Assembly: GCA_002049455.2 (NCBI GenBank)
Contig: KV918944.1
Coordinates: 89,323 to 153,322, forward strand
Length of the DNA stretch: 64,000 bases
Direction of reading: 5' to 3'
DNA from: Porphyra umbilicalis
Taxonomy: Eukaryota > Rhodophyta > Bangiophyceae > Bangiales > Bangiaceae
Shown here: positions 31,588 through 43,300 of the stretch, piece by piece
How the letters are laid out: each line of letters begins with the position of its first letter
Position numbering within the stretch: position 1 is the first letter of the stretch
Made by a program: the position numbers and the translations under genes
Notes under the pieces: model-generated
The model's database searches: none
The model's input: only the letters and a program-made list of their open reading frames with translations
Told to the model about the DNA's origin: nothing

Positions 31588-32349
31588 ATGGGCTTCCTCA
31601 CCCGCGCCGTGGTGCTCGCTGGCGCCGCCGCCGCCGCTGCGACCGTTGCGGTCGCCGCTGACGAGCCCCGCGTCCACGCCCGCGCCTTCCACGCCAGCGG
31701 CGCCGCGGCCAGCGACATCAAGGGCACCTTTGACAAGTTCTCCGCCGCCCTCGGCGACGACAACGGGTCGGGCCCGCCCGCCCACGACGGCCGCCGGTCC
31801 ATCAACTGGGACGCCGACGGGGTGCCGTTTGACATGCCTGGCGACTTTTTCAACACGGCCGTCCCCCGCGGCGCCGTCTTCCACGCCAAGGACGGGGAGT
31901 TCCGCGTGTCCAACCCCCCCCCCGTGCAGCACATTAACGACAACCGGTTCACGTCGCTCAACAAGAAGCTGGCGGTGCAGCTCAAGCCGTTTTCGGCGCC
32001 GCGCCTGTTCACGCCCCTCCGCGACAATGTCGTCGACGTGCGCTTTGAGGTGCCCGGCAAGCGGGGCACCAAGGCCACGTCGGCGGGCTTTGGGGCGGTG
32101 CTCCTCGACGTTGACCAAAAGCACGTCACCAGCCTGGCCTACTATGACGTGCACGGGAAGCAGCTGGCCAAGGTGGCGGCGCCGGCCAAGGCGGGGGGGC
32201 TGAGCTTTGTGGGGCTGATCTTTGACCGCCCGGTGGTGGCGCGCGTGCGGATGGTGCTGGGCAACGCCAAGGTGACGGACCACGACGACGGGCACCGCGA
32301 CGTGGTCGTTGCCGACGACTTTGTGTATGGCGAGCCGGTGCGCGCGTGA
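31588..32349 (+). CDS. Secreted protein of a bacterial-type uncharacterised family, copy A
   Basis: 253 residues from the ATG in CACCACCATGG, a good initiation context. An N-terminal signal peptide (FLTRAVVLAGAAAAAATVAV) is followed by the mature chain. The core pattern RRSINWDADGVPFDMPGDFF ... NTAVPRGAVF ... EFRVSNP ... RLFTPLRDNVVDVRFEVPG ... GFGAVLLDVD ... DVVVADDFVYGEP closely follows a family of secreted proteins common in bacteria ('grreInWDGvp ... lPgdFFN--sPRG-vf ... vdV-F-vPG ... GFGavf-DVD ... dvVvmDDfiYgEP'), which I know only as functionally undefined. Probably extracellular and beta-rich. The twin at 33869-34630 differs by one residue (Asn versus Asp in VQHIND/VQHIDD). Confidence 0.85.
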   Translation: MGFLTRAVVLAGAAAAAATVAVAADEPRVHARAFHASGAAASDIKGTFDKFSAALGDDNGSGPPAHDGRRSINWDADGVPFDMPGDFFNTAVPRGAVFHAKDGEFRVSNPPPVQHINDNRFTSLNKKLAVQLKPFSAPRLFTPLRDNVVDVRFEVPGKRGTKATSAGFGAVLLDVDQKHVTSLAYYDVHGKQLAKVAAPAKAGGLSFVGLIFDRPVVARVRMVLGNAKVTDHDDGHRDVVVADDFVYGEPVRA

Positions 32350-32797
32350 GGAGGGGTTGCAGGCCGAGGGGGGTGGCGCCAAGGTGCTGAGGCACCCGCG
32401 CTGACCGGAGCCTCCCAGTGGTGGTCGCTGCCGCGGGGTACCCGTACCCCGACGAGCAGCGGTGGGACCGCTGCATTTTATTGATTTCGTTGATATTACT
32501 TCTTTTAATGGTTAAACTTCGCGGCCGCCTGGCTGTCGTTGCTCTTTCTGAAACGAAACGCTCCTCTGACAAATCCGGAGTTGTCCACTCCGCTTCCGCT
32601 GTCGGCCGCCGCGGACCGCCCCGGTCGCCGCCGCCGCCCCCCGTGCACGTCGTGACGACCCCGACCCGGCCATCCGCGCGGCAGAAATGGCGCGCCAGCT
32701 GGCGGCCACACCACCAGCGGCGCTTTCCCGCTGCCCCAACTCGCCCCCGGCACTCGCCGACGAGGCGCGAGTCCCAGCAGCCACCCGCACCATCGAG

Positions 32798-33417
32798 CGG
32801 CGCCGCCGCCGCAGCGGCGACGCCACCATTCAGCCGCATGCGGCAAACGCGGGCCACGTCGTCACCGCGCGCAGTGGCGGCGGGGGCCCAATTCTTGGCG
32901 GGCACACTACGACCGCCGCGGCCACCCCCATGGCCGCTGCCGCGCTGCCAAGCGGGGGAGCCCACCAGGCGGTCGCGGTCGTTGCTGCACCGTGAAGGCA
33001 CGTCACGGTGGCGGTTTGGGGGGTGTGAGGCACCCCCCCGCACTGCAGGAGGAAGGCGCGATTGGGGGATGCAGGCGGCGGGGGGGTGCGGGGGGTGAGG
33101 AGGGCACCATCCCGGGCGCTGCCGCCGTTAGTGTTGCTGCCGCCGCCGCCGTCGCCACCACCGCCACCGCCACCGCCGCCGCCGCCGTTGCTGCCTGCCA
33201 GTACCCAAAGGAGGCGGCGGGGGGCGGCAGTGGTCGCGGCGGCCGCGGCCGCTGCGGCAGCAACCACACGGCCGGTCGCGGGCGTGCGGGGTCTGAAAGA
33301 AGCGCCGCCGTCGGGCCTTCGTGCGGGCGACGTCGTGGACTGTGGCGGCGGCAGTGCAGAGGCCCTCGGGTTTTGATGGGCGACACCGTTCACGCGCCCG
33401 AGGAGGTGGATGGATGA
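32798..33417. other. Unique spacer between the inverted arms
   Basis: About 620 bases with GCC/ACC trinucleotide runs near 33120-33190 and many overlapping frames. No recognisable gene. Both arms' genes point toward it, so it contains or borders both 3' regions. Confidence 0.6.
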
Positions 33418-33868
33418 GCGCTCGATGCCGTGGGTAGCTGCTGGGGCTCGTGCCTCGTCGGCGAGTGCCGGGGGCGAGTTGGGGCAGCGGGCAAGCGCCG
33501 CCGGTGGTGTGGCCGCCAGCTGACGCGCCATTACTGCCGCGCGGCTGGCCGGGTCGGGGTTGTCACGACGTGCACGGGGGGCGGCGGCGGCGACTGGGGC
33601 GGTCCGCGGCGGCCGACAGCGGAAGCGGAGTGGACAACGATGGATTTGTCAGAGGAGCGTTTCGTTTCAGAAAGAGCAACGACAGCCAGGCGGCCGCGAA
33701 GTTTAACCATTAAAAGAAGTAGTATCAACGAAATCAATAAAATGCAGCGGTCCCACCGCTGCTCGTCGGGGTACGGGTACCCCGCGGCAGCGACCACCAC
33801 TGAGAGGCTCTGGTCAGCGCGGGTGCCTCAGCACCTTGGCGCCACCCCCCTCGGCCTGCAACCCCTCC

Positions 33869-34630
33869 TCACGCGCGCACCGGCTCGCCATACACAAAGT
33901 CGTCGGCAACGACCACGTCGCGGTGCCCGTCGTCGTGGTCCGTCACCTTGGCGTTGCCCAGCACCATCCGCACGCGCGCCACCACCGGGCGGTCAAAGAT
34001 CAGCCCCACAAAGCTCAGCCCCCCCGCCTTGGCCGGCGCCGCCACCTTGGCCAGCTGCTTCCCGTGCACGTCATAGTAGGCCAGGCTGGTGACGTGCTTT
34101 TGGTCAACGTCGAGGAGCACCGCCCCAAAGCCCGCCGACGTGGCCTTGGTGCCCCGCTTGCCGGGCACCTCAAAGCGCACGTCGACGACATTGTCGCGGA
34201 GGGGCGTGAACAGGCGCGGCGCCGAAAACGGCTTGAGCTGCACCGCCAGCTTCTTGTTGAGCGACGTGAACCGGTTGTCGTCAATGTGCTGCACGGGGGG
34301 GGGGTTGGACACGCGGAACTCCCCGTCCTTGGCGTGGAAGACGGCGCCGCGGGGGACGGCCGTGTTGAAAAAGTCGCCAGGCATGTCAAACGGCACCCCG
34401 TCGGCGTCCCAGTTGATGGACCGGCGGCCGTCGTGGGCGGGCGGGCCCGACCCGTTGTCGTCGCCAAGGGCGGCGGAGAACTTGTCAAAGGTGCCCTTGA
34501 TGTCGCTGGCCGCGGCGCCGCTGGCGTGGAAGGCGCGGGCGTGGACGCGGGGCTCGTCAGCGGCGACCGCAACGGTCGCAGCGGCGGCGGCGGCGCCAGC
34601 GAGCACCACGGCGCGGGTGAGGAAGCCCAT
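33869..34630 (-). CDS. Secreted protein of a bacterial-type uncharacterised family, copy B
   Basis: 253 residues, identical to copy A except for one Asp for Asn. Same signal peptide, start context and stop (TGA). The two genes converge. Such high protein identity with visibly more divergent flanks suggests a recent duplication, purifying selection or gene conversion between the arms. TATA box at 34801-34807 (CTTTATA on the plus strand). Confidence 0.85.
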   Translation of the reverse strand: MGFLTRAVVLAGAAAAAATVAVAADEPRVHARAFHASGAAASDIKGTFDKFSAALGDDNGSGPPAHDGRRSINWDADGVPFDMPGDFFNTAVPRGAVFHAKDGEFRVSNPPPVQHIDDNRFTSLNKKLAVQLKPFSAPRLFTPLRDNVVDVRFEVPGKRGTKATSAGFGAVLLDVDQKHVTSLAYYDVHGKQLAKVAAPAKAGGLSFVGLIFDRPVVARVRMVLGNAKVTDHDDGHRDVVVADDFVYGEPVRA

Positions 34631-34800
34631 GGTGGTGGGGGTGGGGGTCGGGAGGTTGGGTGGGGTGTGGGGTGTTTGCTGTGACAGGTGGGTGGGTGGG
34701 CGGGAAGCGAGGGGAGGCGAGGGCGTGTGGGGCACTGGTGGGCGGTGTGGCTGTGAATGAGAAGAGGAGTAGCTGTTTGTGGACGCGGCTCGGGGAGCGA

Positions 34801-34807
34801 CTTTATA
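34801..34807 (-). promoter_or_regulatory. TATA box of secreted-protein gene, copy B
   Basis: Minus-strand TATAAAG, 171 bases upstream of the ATG at 34630, at the same spacing as in copy A. Confidence 0.55.
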
Positions 34808-35359
34808 GCGGCATGGTGGCGGAGGGCCCGACCTTTGCTGGCCCCCGCAGCGCGTACTGCGTGTGCCGCGCCACGCAGCCCGCGCCTCTGGCGAGGAAGC
34901 AGCGGGCGCGGTGGGGCAAGGCAGCAGCTGCTGTCTTGTCCCACGGCTCTGCAGAGCATGCTGATCCGCCTCGCCGACCTGACAGCAATCAAAACGCTGC
35001 CGAGCCCTCTCAATGGTGGCTTTGACAGCAACGAAGACGATGCGGTGGCACAGATTTGAGGACGAGGGAGTTGGCCCGCCGCGCTCATCACGTCATCAGG
35101 TGCCCCGCGCGAGTAGCCCCCTCCCCACAGACCGCAAATCAAGCGACTGATTGGGTGTCAGGAGCCGCGGCGTCGGTGTGCTGGCCGTGCTGGGCGCCGC
35201 GCAGCGTTGGCTGGCGGGCGTCCCTCGTGATGGTGTATGTACGTATGGCCTCAGCTGTCAGCTCGACTGGTGGGAGGCCACCAGACTGACGCGGTACGGG
35301 ATGGACGCGGCATCGCCCGTCACGATGACGCGCGCCAGGTCACCGGGTCCAGTAGCTCA

Positions 35360-36175
35360 CGGACAGGCGGTCATGTCGCGGTGCTATGTACTCTCTTTGC
35401 GTCTGCTGACGCGCCGTTGGTGCACGCCGCCCCACGCCTCTGTGCGCAGACTGGGTGGCGTGCGTCAGGCTTTTCCCACCGCCAACCGCTGTTGTGGCGC
35501 CGCCTGTCTTCGATAACTGCATTTGGCCGCAGACCAGCTGCGGCCCATTGTGCCGCCAGGTGCGCTGGCAGCAGGTCAGCTTGATCTTTGTTTCCCCTAC
35601 CTTGCTGGAGACCCCAACGGTTCTGCCATTGCCGCCTCAGAAAAGAGGACAGCGACGCGCTAGACAAGTAGTCAACCATGTGCCATTCCAGGAAGAAGGT
35701 TGGCGCGTTTGGGTTTTTGACGAGAGGGAGAGAGGTGGAAAGACATATCATCGTTGACGCTCGGCAAGGGGCTGAGACAAAGGGGAGCTGTTTTGTGAAG
35801 CGGTTTTGGAAGCACGGCCCATCAAGGAGCAGGCGCAACGGTCAACCTTTCCCGAGCCCAAGTCATGTCCTTTGGCGTACTTGGATCACGCCCCCACATG
35901 CTCCCGACAGACACAGCAGAAGGTCTCCTTTGTGGTGAGCGCCATGGGCAGGCACTCCGCACGCAAAGTTCGCCTTGTCAGGGTGAGGGGTCATAGCGAG
36001 ACTCGCCGCCCCGGGTCAGGCCAAAGACCAGGCAGCTCCCTCGGTCGTGCGTCCCATCCATTGGCTTTGGCAGCTCGTTGTCGACAGACGACGAGCACTG
36101 TTGGCTCCGCAGGCGGCAGCTGGATGAACGGCAGGACGGAGGGTTCCGTGAGCAGCGTCTGCAGCGACGGGTTTG
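35360..36175. other. No supported gene
   Basis: Ordinary composition compared with what follows. Short overlapping frames, no domain, no repeat family recognised. Confidence 0.35.
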
Positions 36176-37170
36176 GCAGGTGGGCACCCCCCCCCCCCCC
36201 ACACCGCCCTGATGGTGATCAATCAATCTGTTAAAGGCGCGCGCGAGCAGCAGCGCACGGAGAAGCGCTTGGTCCCGCGGCGCGCCACGCGTGTTGGTCC
36301 AGAGGGGTCTCTGCCTCTTGCCCTTTGTCAGCGGGTGCTGCGACGCGGTCTGTCGACCTCATCGGCCGGTCCACGCTGGGGCGACCAACGCACACCGCAC
36401 AGCCACAAACAGCCGCTGTGGAAAGCGGGCGCCCCCGACGGGATGGCCGCGCGTCGACGCGCAGACCAGCTGCCGCGGCCCCCTCGCAACCGCATCCCGC
36501 GCTGGGGGCGCCGCCCGCGTCCACGGCCGTTCAGTGGGCCGCCTCCGCCGCGGCGCCGCGTCTCCACCCTGCAGGGGCGGGCGCCCGCCCCGCTTGCGCC
36601 CCCTTGCCACTCGCCACCCTTGCCGACGCCCCCCAGCCACGCACCGTGGGCTCGTGCTGTCTGGCATGAACCCCTCGCCCCCCCCCCCCCCCCCCCCCCC
36701 GTGCCTCCCCCCCCGCTCGCGCAACCGCCACCCCCCCACGCGGTGCGCCGCCCGTGGGGGCCCCGACCCCACGCCCCGCGGCGGCCCGCCCGCCGGCGCC
36801 GCCGCCCCGCGGCGGCGGCGGCCGACCGCCGCCCCCGCCCGTCGCGGGTCGGCGGCGGTCGCGCGGGCGGGGCGCCCGCCGCGCGTCCCCCGCCCGCGTC
36901 GCCCCCCGGCGGCGGCCGTGCGCGCCGCCCGCCGCTCGCCCGCGGCGGCGGCGCCCGCGCGACGCGCCCGACGGCCGGCCGCGGCGGCCGCGTCGCCGCC
37001 CGCCCGCCCGCCCGACCGCCACCCCGCGCCCGCGTCGGCGCCGCCGCCCCGTCGCGGGCGGCGGGCGGCCCTGGCGGCGGCGGCGCGCGCGCGCGCGCCG
37101 GTGGCGCCCCCCCCACCCCCGCCCGCCCCCCCGCCGCGCGTCGTCGGCGCGCGGCGGGGGCGGCCACGAC

Positions 37171-37201
<31 letters not shown>

Positions 37202-38416
37202 CGACGCCCGACGCCCGACGCCCCCCCCCCCACCGCGGCGGGGGCCCCCCCCGCGGCCGCCGCGGCCGCCACCGGGGTGTGCCGACGGCGGGCGCCGCGC
37301 GCGACGGCGTGGCGGGGCGGGGGGGAGAGCGGCGGGGGGGCACCCACACGGCCCGCCAACGGGCGGCGGTGCGGGGGGCGGGGGGGGAAAGGGGGGGGGG
37401 GGGAGGGTGACGACGCCGACAAACGTTTGGGGGGGGGTCCCGCAGTGCACCGCCCCCCGCCGCCGCCGCCGCCGCCCCGTGCGCCCCCGCCGTCGGGGGG
37501 TTGTGCCGCCGCCGCCGTGCGGGCCGCCGCCGCCGCTGCCGTCGCGCGTGCGCCGGCGGCGCCTGCGGCGGCGGCGGCGGCGGCGGCCGTGGCCGGCGCG
37601 TCGGGCGACGGGGGTGGCGGGATGCGCGCCCCCCCGGGGGGGGGGGGGGGAACCCGACCAGCGGGGGGGGGGGGGCACACAACCCCGCCACCCGCCGCTC
37701 GACGCGGGCGGGCGGGCGCCGCCGCCCGCGCGCCGCGGGCGCACCGTCGGGGCGGACCGGGAGCCGCCGGCGGTAGCCGCCGGGGCGGGCGCGGCGGCGG
37801 CGGCGGGGGGCGGCCGCGCGGCGGGCGGCGCGCCCGCGGCGCGCGTCGGCGGCGGGGGGCGGCCGCGCGGCGGGCGGCGCGCCCGCGGCGCGCGTCGTGG
37901 CCGCCGCGTCGGCCGCCGCCGACGCTGCCGCCGCCGCTGCCGCCAGGGGGGGTGTGGCGGCGGCGCCGACCGCCGCCGCGGGCGGGGGTGGCAGGGGGCG
38001 CCGTCGGCGCCGCCGCCGGCTGTCGAGGGGACTCCCCGGTGGCGCCGTCCGCCGCTGCGGGCCGGCGGCCGGCGGGGGGCGGGCGGCGCCGCGGCCGGCG
38101 CGACCGCCGCACGCCGTGCGGGTCGAGGTGGGGCATGGTGCGTGGCGGGGGGCGCGCGCACCCGTCGACGCGGCGGGTCCCCCCGTCCGTGGCGGGGGTG
38201 GTTCCCTCGGACATGGAAAAAAAAAAAAAAAAAAAAAGCACTTGATTGCCTCCCCAGCGTGTTCCCCACGGCAGCGGTCCGCAGCTGAGCACGGCCACAC
38301 CAGGCGGAAAAAAAAAACAGAGCGGCCTGCAGTGGAGGACGTCACGCGCGGGTATGAAAAAAAACAAAAACAAATAAAAAGGCGAGAGGGGACGCCGCTG
38401 CACGGGCACCCCCGCC
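36176..38416. other. Extreme GC block, not assignable
   Basis: About 2.2 kb made mostly of C and G, with long C or G runs, GCC/CGG trinucleotides and CpG-dense segments. Around 37800-37910 a unit of about 50 bases containing GGCCGCGCGGCGGGCGGCGC is tandemly duplicated. Open frames longer than 600 codons exist on both strands and in several phases, which is what stop-poor GC sequence gives by chance. An A21-type run at 38217-38237 and A-rich segments to 38380 mark its right edge and may be the 3' region of the minus-strand candidate gene. Confidence 0.5.
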
Positions 38417-39197
38417 TCACACCGTCCGCCCCGCCGCCAAGTACATGAGGGACACCCACGTGCGGCGGGCGGTTTGCAAAAAGTCAACCTCCCCCGCCAC
38501 CACCCGGTGCGCGTCGGCCGTGGCGGCCTCGGGCGCCGACGGCGTCAGCAGCGCCGACACCACACTCGGCGTCGCCGGCAACGGCGTAGCGGCGGCGGCC
38601 GCCGTCGCCGCGTCGGGCGCTTGCCACCGCGCCCCGCCCGACGAGCGGCGCGGGGGCGCCGCCGGTGCCGGGGGGGCGCCAACCCCCGCCTCCTCCTCCC
38701 AAAAGTCGCACGCCCATGATGGCGGCGGGGGCGCCGCCGCCGGCGGCCGCCGCGCCACCGCCACAATCTCCGCCTCCTCCGCGTCGAGGGGCACCACGGC
38801 GAGGGGCGGGGCGTGGGCGGCGGCGTGCGCCGCCGCCCCCACCCCAAAATCAATCAACACCGAGTCCGTCGAGCACGAGGGGGAGGTGCCGGCGGGGGCC
38901 CACCCGACGGCGCCCGACCGGGGGCGCCGCGCCGCCGCGGCGCCGCCGCCGCCGGGCGCGCCACCGCCGCCGCCGCCCGTGGGGAGGTGCAGCGACGGCG
39001 TCGGGGGGGGGGGGGGGGGAGGGGCGCCGACGGGGGCGACGCGGGCGGCGACGCGGCCGTCCGCGGGTGGCCGCCGTCAGAGGAGACGGACGAGGTGGAG
39101 GACCAGCAGGGGGGGGAGCGGGGGGGGGTACCGCCGTGTCGCAGGGCGCAGAGGCGGAGAAGGCGCCGCCGGGGGCGGGGGGACGTTGAGCAAACAT
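38417..39197 (-). CDS. Hypothetical protein, frame-shifted, minus strand
   Basis: The 3' part (38417-38860) is acidic and aromatic enough to look real: LIDFGVGAAAHAAAHAPPLA, VVPLDAEEAEIVAVARR, SWACDFWEEEAGVG, HRVVAGEVDFLQTARRTWVS. Upstream, similar-quality segments sit in other minus frames (CSTDSVLIDFGVG; FAQRPPAPGGAFSASAPCDT from a possible ATG at 39197), with phase changes at G/C runs such as 39003-39020. No domain is recognised. The coordinates assume one gene with homopolymer frame breaks. Confidence 0.35.
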
Positions 39198-42100
39198 GCT
39201 TGGGCGGCGGCTCGCACCCGGCGGCGCTTGACGGTGGCGGAGGCGGCGGGTAGGAGGCACGGGAGCGCGCTCCGTCAGTGGTGTTCCGGTCGAGTGAACA
39301 AGTGCCACCGTGGTCGTTGCCGCGCGCGTGGTCCGTCGAGCCGTCGGTGGTGCGGCACGCGCTACGTGGGCGACGCGGCCGGCTCAAATGTAGAGGGCCC
39401 CGGGCGCCGCGCTCGCCCAACGCACCGGCGCCTTGACAGCACGCGCCCCCGCTCTGCTCGGGTTCAGCGGCGGCGGCGGCGGCGGCGGTCCTCGACCGAG
39501 AGCCCCGCTCACGCGGAGCGGGTCCCGCGCGGAGGGTGACACCCCTAGCGCGGGCGCCGTTGGTGGGGGCAGGGCCCTGCCCCCGGGGGCGACCTAGGGC
39601 GCGCCCTGGGGGGGGCCTCTCGGCTCTGCGGACGCGGCGCCGGGCGGCGGTCGGCGCCGCGGCGTGCGCAGGATGGCGGGCGCGGTGCGGGAAACCTCGC
39701 TCAACGGCCGCCGTTCGCGTCTTGGCGTGTGCACGTTCCGCCGCCACCCGCTGACACAGTGGGGCCGAGGGGGGGCGGCGCACCACCCGGCGCGGCTGCG
39801 ACCGCCCCCAAACGGTGTGTGCCCCACGTGAACTAGGATGGCCTGCAGTGGCACGCGCGTGGGCCAGACCAACACCCCACCCCGTGGTCCCTGCTCAAAC
39901 CGAGTCGCAGGGCCAATCAGGTCGCAGGGTCGCCGCCGGCGACCTCAACGATTCCAAGCCGCAACCGCGAATCGGTCGAATATTCGGTGCGAGCAGCTGG
40001 CGAGTTCGCGCATCGGATCTAGACCCCCCCCAAATGACCGCACTGGGGCACTCTCGCAAATGAGCAGCGGAACGGCACGGACGGCACGAGTCAGTGCAGG
40101 CGCGGCAGCACGTGAGCAAGACTGCTGCCGCGCGCCATAGCCTGTGGGGACCAAATTGCGCGGCTCAGAGATCTCAGCCCTCACTCGTCCTGTCCAAAAC
40201 TTGTCGTAAATTGTACAGAGTTACTACAGACTTACCCCTCTTGGAACAATTACTCGGTACAACTTTCCTCGCCGTGAACCGTGAAGCGCAAGCGCTGGCA
40301 GTGCTGCCACCCAGCTCGTTGACGGTCAGTGCAGTCAGCAGACCGCTCGCGCGAAGTTGACCTACCAAAGGCCTGGGGACGCTGCCGCACACGCACCCGG
40401 ACGGCGGCAGCGCTCCGCAGGCCCCAGCAGGCTCCACGGCCGGAACTGTGCGACAAGGCGTGCACGAGGCCGGTGTGTGCGACGCCACCGCACACGCCCC
40501 GTCGCGTTCTGCAAAACTCGACGGGTGCACACGACCGCATCGTCAGGAAAACCTGCAGGCTGGACGGGAGGAAATCCCGTTCAGGGTTTCGTCCCTGCAC
40601 AAGGCCTGAACAAGCGATTTCTTGTTACAATCCCGTCCAGGTGCACGGTCCCTGAGTGGAAACGCAGCGAAGATCACGTGGTGCGATTAGGATCGATGTG
40701 CACGATTTTGCCAGGGATGTTAAGACCTGCCTGCACGTCTGTTACGTTAAGTACTCTTCAGAATGCTGCGTGTCTATTGCATACACTGTGGCTGCGACCC
40801 TCCGTCGTCACGACGGACTCCATCCACATCCGACGATGTGAAGCCGCTACGATTGTGGACGTCGGAAGCCCGCGAAGAGGGCGCCGCATCACGGTAGCGT
40901 GATATACCTCGAAAGACATTGGGCAAGAAACGCAAAAATTTCCATTCGCGAAGCGATTGGAGACGCGCTACGTGCAGCACGGCTTGTTGCTCCGTCGCTG
41001 ACTTCGCGCGACATTCACGACGAAGTCAGAGGTGGTGACGGCGTCCGCCGGTGTGAAGAAGACGAGCGCCGATTTGGTCGTGACGACGACGAGGCGGAAG
41101 CGAAGTACTCGGCCTAGACCACTTTTACTGCCAAATGCGTAAGTTGTGTTGCAATATTTGAGGAACCGACCTCGTGCCGCCGCCTCGGCCACACACGGCG
41201 TTCCGGGAGAGACCGGCACTGTACGGTGTCGCAGATAGTCAGGGCCTGAGGCAGCTGCGCGGAGAAGAGGGCCTGCAGAGCCAGACCCGTGCAGCGTGCA
41301 CAACGATCACCTATCATGCGAGATCCTTTCGAATTAAGCTTCTGATTGGCTGACACTAGCAGTGAGCTCGTGTTCCACCTCGTCACAATCCGGGTGCTGC
41401 AAGGAAGCAAAACAGAGCCTGGAAACCCATCCCTGAACGGGAGTCGCTCTTGGCCAGGGGTTTGTTACGGCACCAAACCCTGGACGAGGAATCGCTCGTT
41501 CAGGGCAACCGACAAGGAAACTCCCGTTCAGACTCCCGTTCAAGTGCACACTATTCTGACGATTGTTTGCTCGGCACTGTCCCCCCCCCGGCCCCGTGTA
41601 TTCCTGTCCCATCCCCGTGGCGCAACGCCTCCATCTAGCTGCATCGTTCCGTTGTGGGCTGCCTGTCGTGGCACACGACGCACAAGGCCGCGGGCAGTGA
41701 TGGTGAGTGCCCAGTCAACGGGCGCCTTGGGCGCGGCGCGTGCCCCCATGCCCCCCCGGGCATCCGCTTTTCCCCGCCGCCTTTCACCCCGCGGTTAGTT
41801 CGCAGAGGTGGCAGAGCAGCGGTGCTGCACCCTCAGGAGCGCGCCTGCTCGCCACGCGGGATAATACGGGAGATACGCAGCTGGTGCTGGTGTTCGGGGG
41901 CCGTGGTACGGTGTCGGGGGCAGGGATAAGAAGGGCGCGCCGATTCCCCACCGAAGCGGCGGCGGTCAACAGTGTCGGTGGCAGGAGTGGATCGTGGGTC
42001 GCGCCGCCAGCCACAGCGGCGTGTCTCCACGACTGCAAGACTCTCCAGACGGTGTCCATGCTGTGGTTGAGACCGGAAACGCCACCGAGGGTGTCAGCGC

Positions 42101-43300
42101 TCCCCCTCCGTCCTGTCCCACTCCCCCCCCCCCCCCCGCGCCTCCGGATGCCATACCAGGTCTGTCCTCGGCTGCGCCTCGCGAAAGTCTGGTTGCGTAG
42201 GATGCCGCGGTGGTCTCCACGGTTCGCACTGTTTGCTTCCGACGGAGGTGGGCTGGGTCGGGGCAGGCCTAATGGAAGCGTGGCAAAGGGGGCAGCGTCT
42301 GCGCTTTTGCCACCCAGGCGGCGCCGCCCCCGAGTTGGTGGGTGAGTGAAAGAGGAAAGCTGGGGCGGTCGTGGGGCGCCTGTGTGTGGGGGAGCCCAAG
42401 ACATCCGCGTCGCGTCGGCACTGCCCCTCCCGCCCGCCCCTCTCGTCCGTGTCTGCTGACCCCGACGCCGACTGTGGCCCGTTGCCCGTTGTCCATCCAG
42501 TGGGGTGGCCGGCCGACCCACGCACGGCGGCAGCCTCGAGCGAGACGGGGGGGTGCGGGGCGGGGTGGGGTATGTGCGGCAGCGGGCGCTGCCGCGCCAA
42601 CGTCGCCGCGTCTGACCGGAGGAAGCGGCCCGCGCCTCCCCTCACGACGGCCGCGACCATGAGACGCGCGACCGCCGCCGGATCAATGCCTTTGTCTGAG
42701 GGCCGACACCAACACGCTGCCGTCGGCTGCCGCGACCGCGGCGGCGGCACAGCCGCGGCTTGCGCTTTGCCGCCGCGGAGTCGCCACCGACATGTGCGGC
42801 GGCCCGTCGTCGAGGAGCCGCGCCCGCCCCCGCGACTAGTGGCTGACGCGGGTGGCCTCGCGCACAGCCGCGGCGATGCCCGACCGACCGCCACCGCGGA
42901 TGCGGTCGCCGCGGCCGACCGCCCGCACAGCTCGTACGCGGGGGCGGGCGGCCTGCCGGCACCACGGGTCTCCTCGGCGCCCCCCCCCCCATTGCAGGAG
43001 CACTTTTCTTTCTATTTTGCACGGCGGCGGGCGCGCTGTGATTGCGACGCGGTTGTTGCCGCCCCGGCGACCGCAACGGATACGTTGACGCGCGCTGCTG
43101 GCCGCCGGTGGGGGCCTCGGCGGCGGGTGTCGGCGGCCCGCTGCGGTGTCCCCACCGGCGCGCAGTGGTGATGCGGGGAGGGGAGAGTGGGACACCCAGA
43201 ATCAGAAAGAAAACCGCTTGGCGACTCGTGTGTGTGCCAGAGTGGGGCGGGGAGAGGCAGAAATATCCCCTCAGTGCCACAAGCCGGGCGTCCGCTGGTC
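39198..43300. other. Mostly unassigned sequence with short inverted repeats
   Basis: GC-rich overlapping frames on both strands. 40150-41350 has lower GC and no gene I recognise. Around 40545-40660 and 41415-41555 the motifs CCCGTTCAG and CTGAACGGG recur in both orientations, suggesting one or two small palindromic elements, but no clean ends or target duplication could be fixed. Confidence 0.3.

Larger units (their letters stand above)
30464..32797 (+). repeat. Left arm of a large inverted duplication
   Basis: Matches 33418-35359 in reverse complement. After subtracting the 382-bp insertion and its 8-bp duplication at 30811-31200, the arm is 1944 bases against 1942 for the other arm. It contains a TATA box, a full gene and 3' flank. 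Non-coding parts show scattered substitutions; the genes are almost identical. Confidence 0.93.
33418..35359 (-). repeat. Right arm of the large inverted duplication
   Basis: Reverse complement of 30464-32797 without the 382-bp element. Shared landmarks include the GGGACGCCCGCCAGCCAACG segment at the outer end, the TATA box, the gene, and a TTAAAAGAAGTA-containing 3' segment close to the spacer. Confidence 0.93.

Noticed and set aside
36328-38487. Minus-strand frame of 719 codons in the GC-extreme block
   Set aside because: Equally long frames exist on the other strand and in other phases; no domain and no codon-use contrast.
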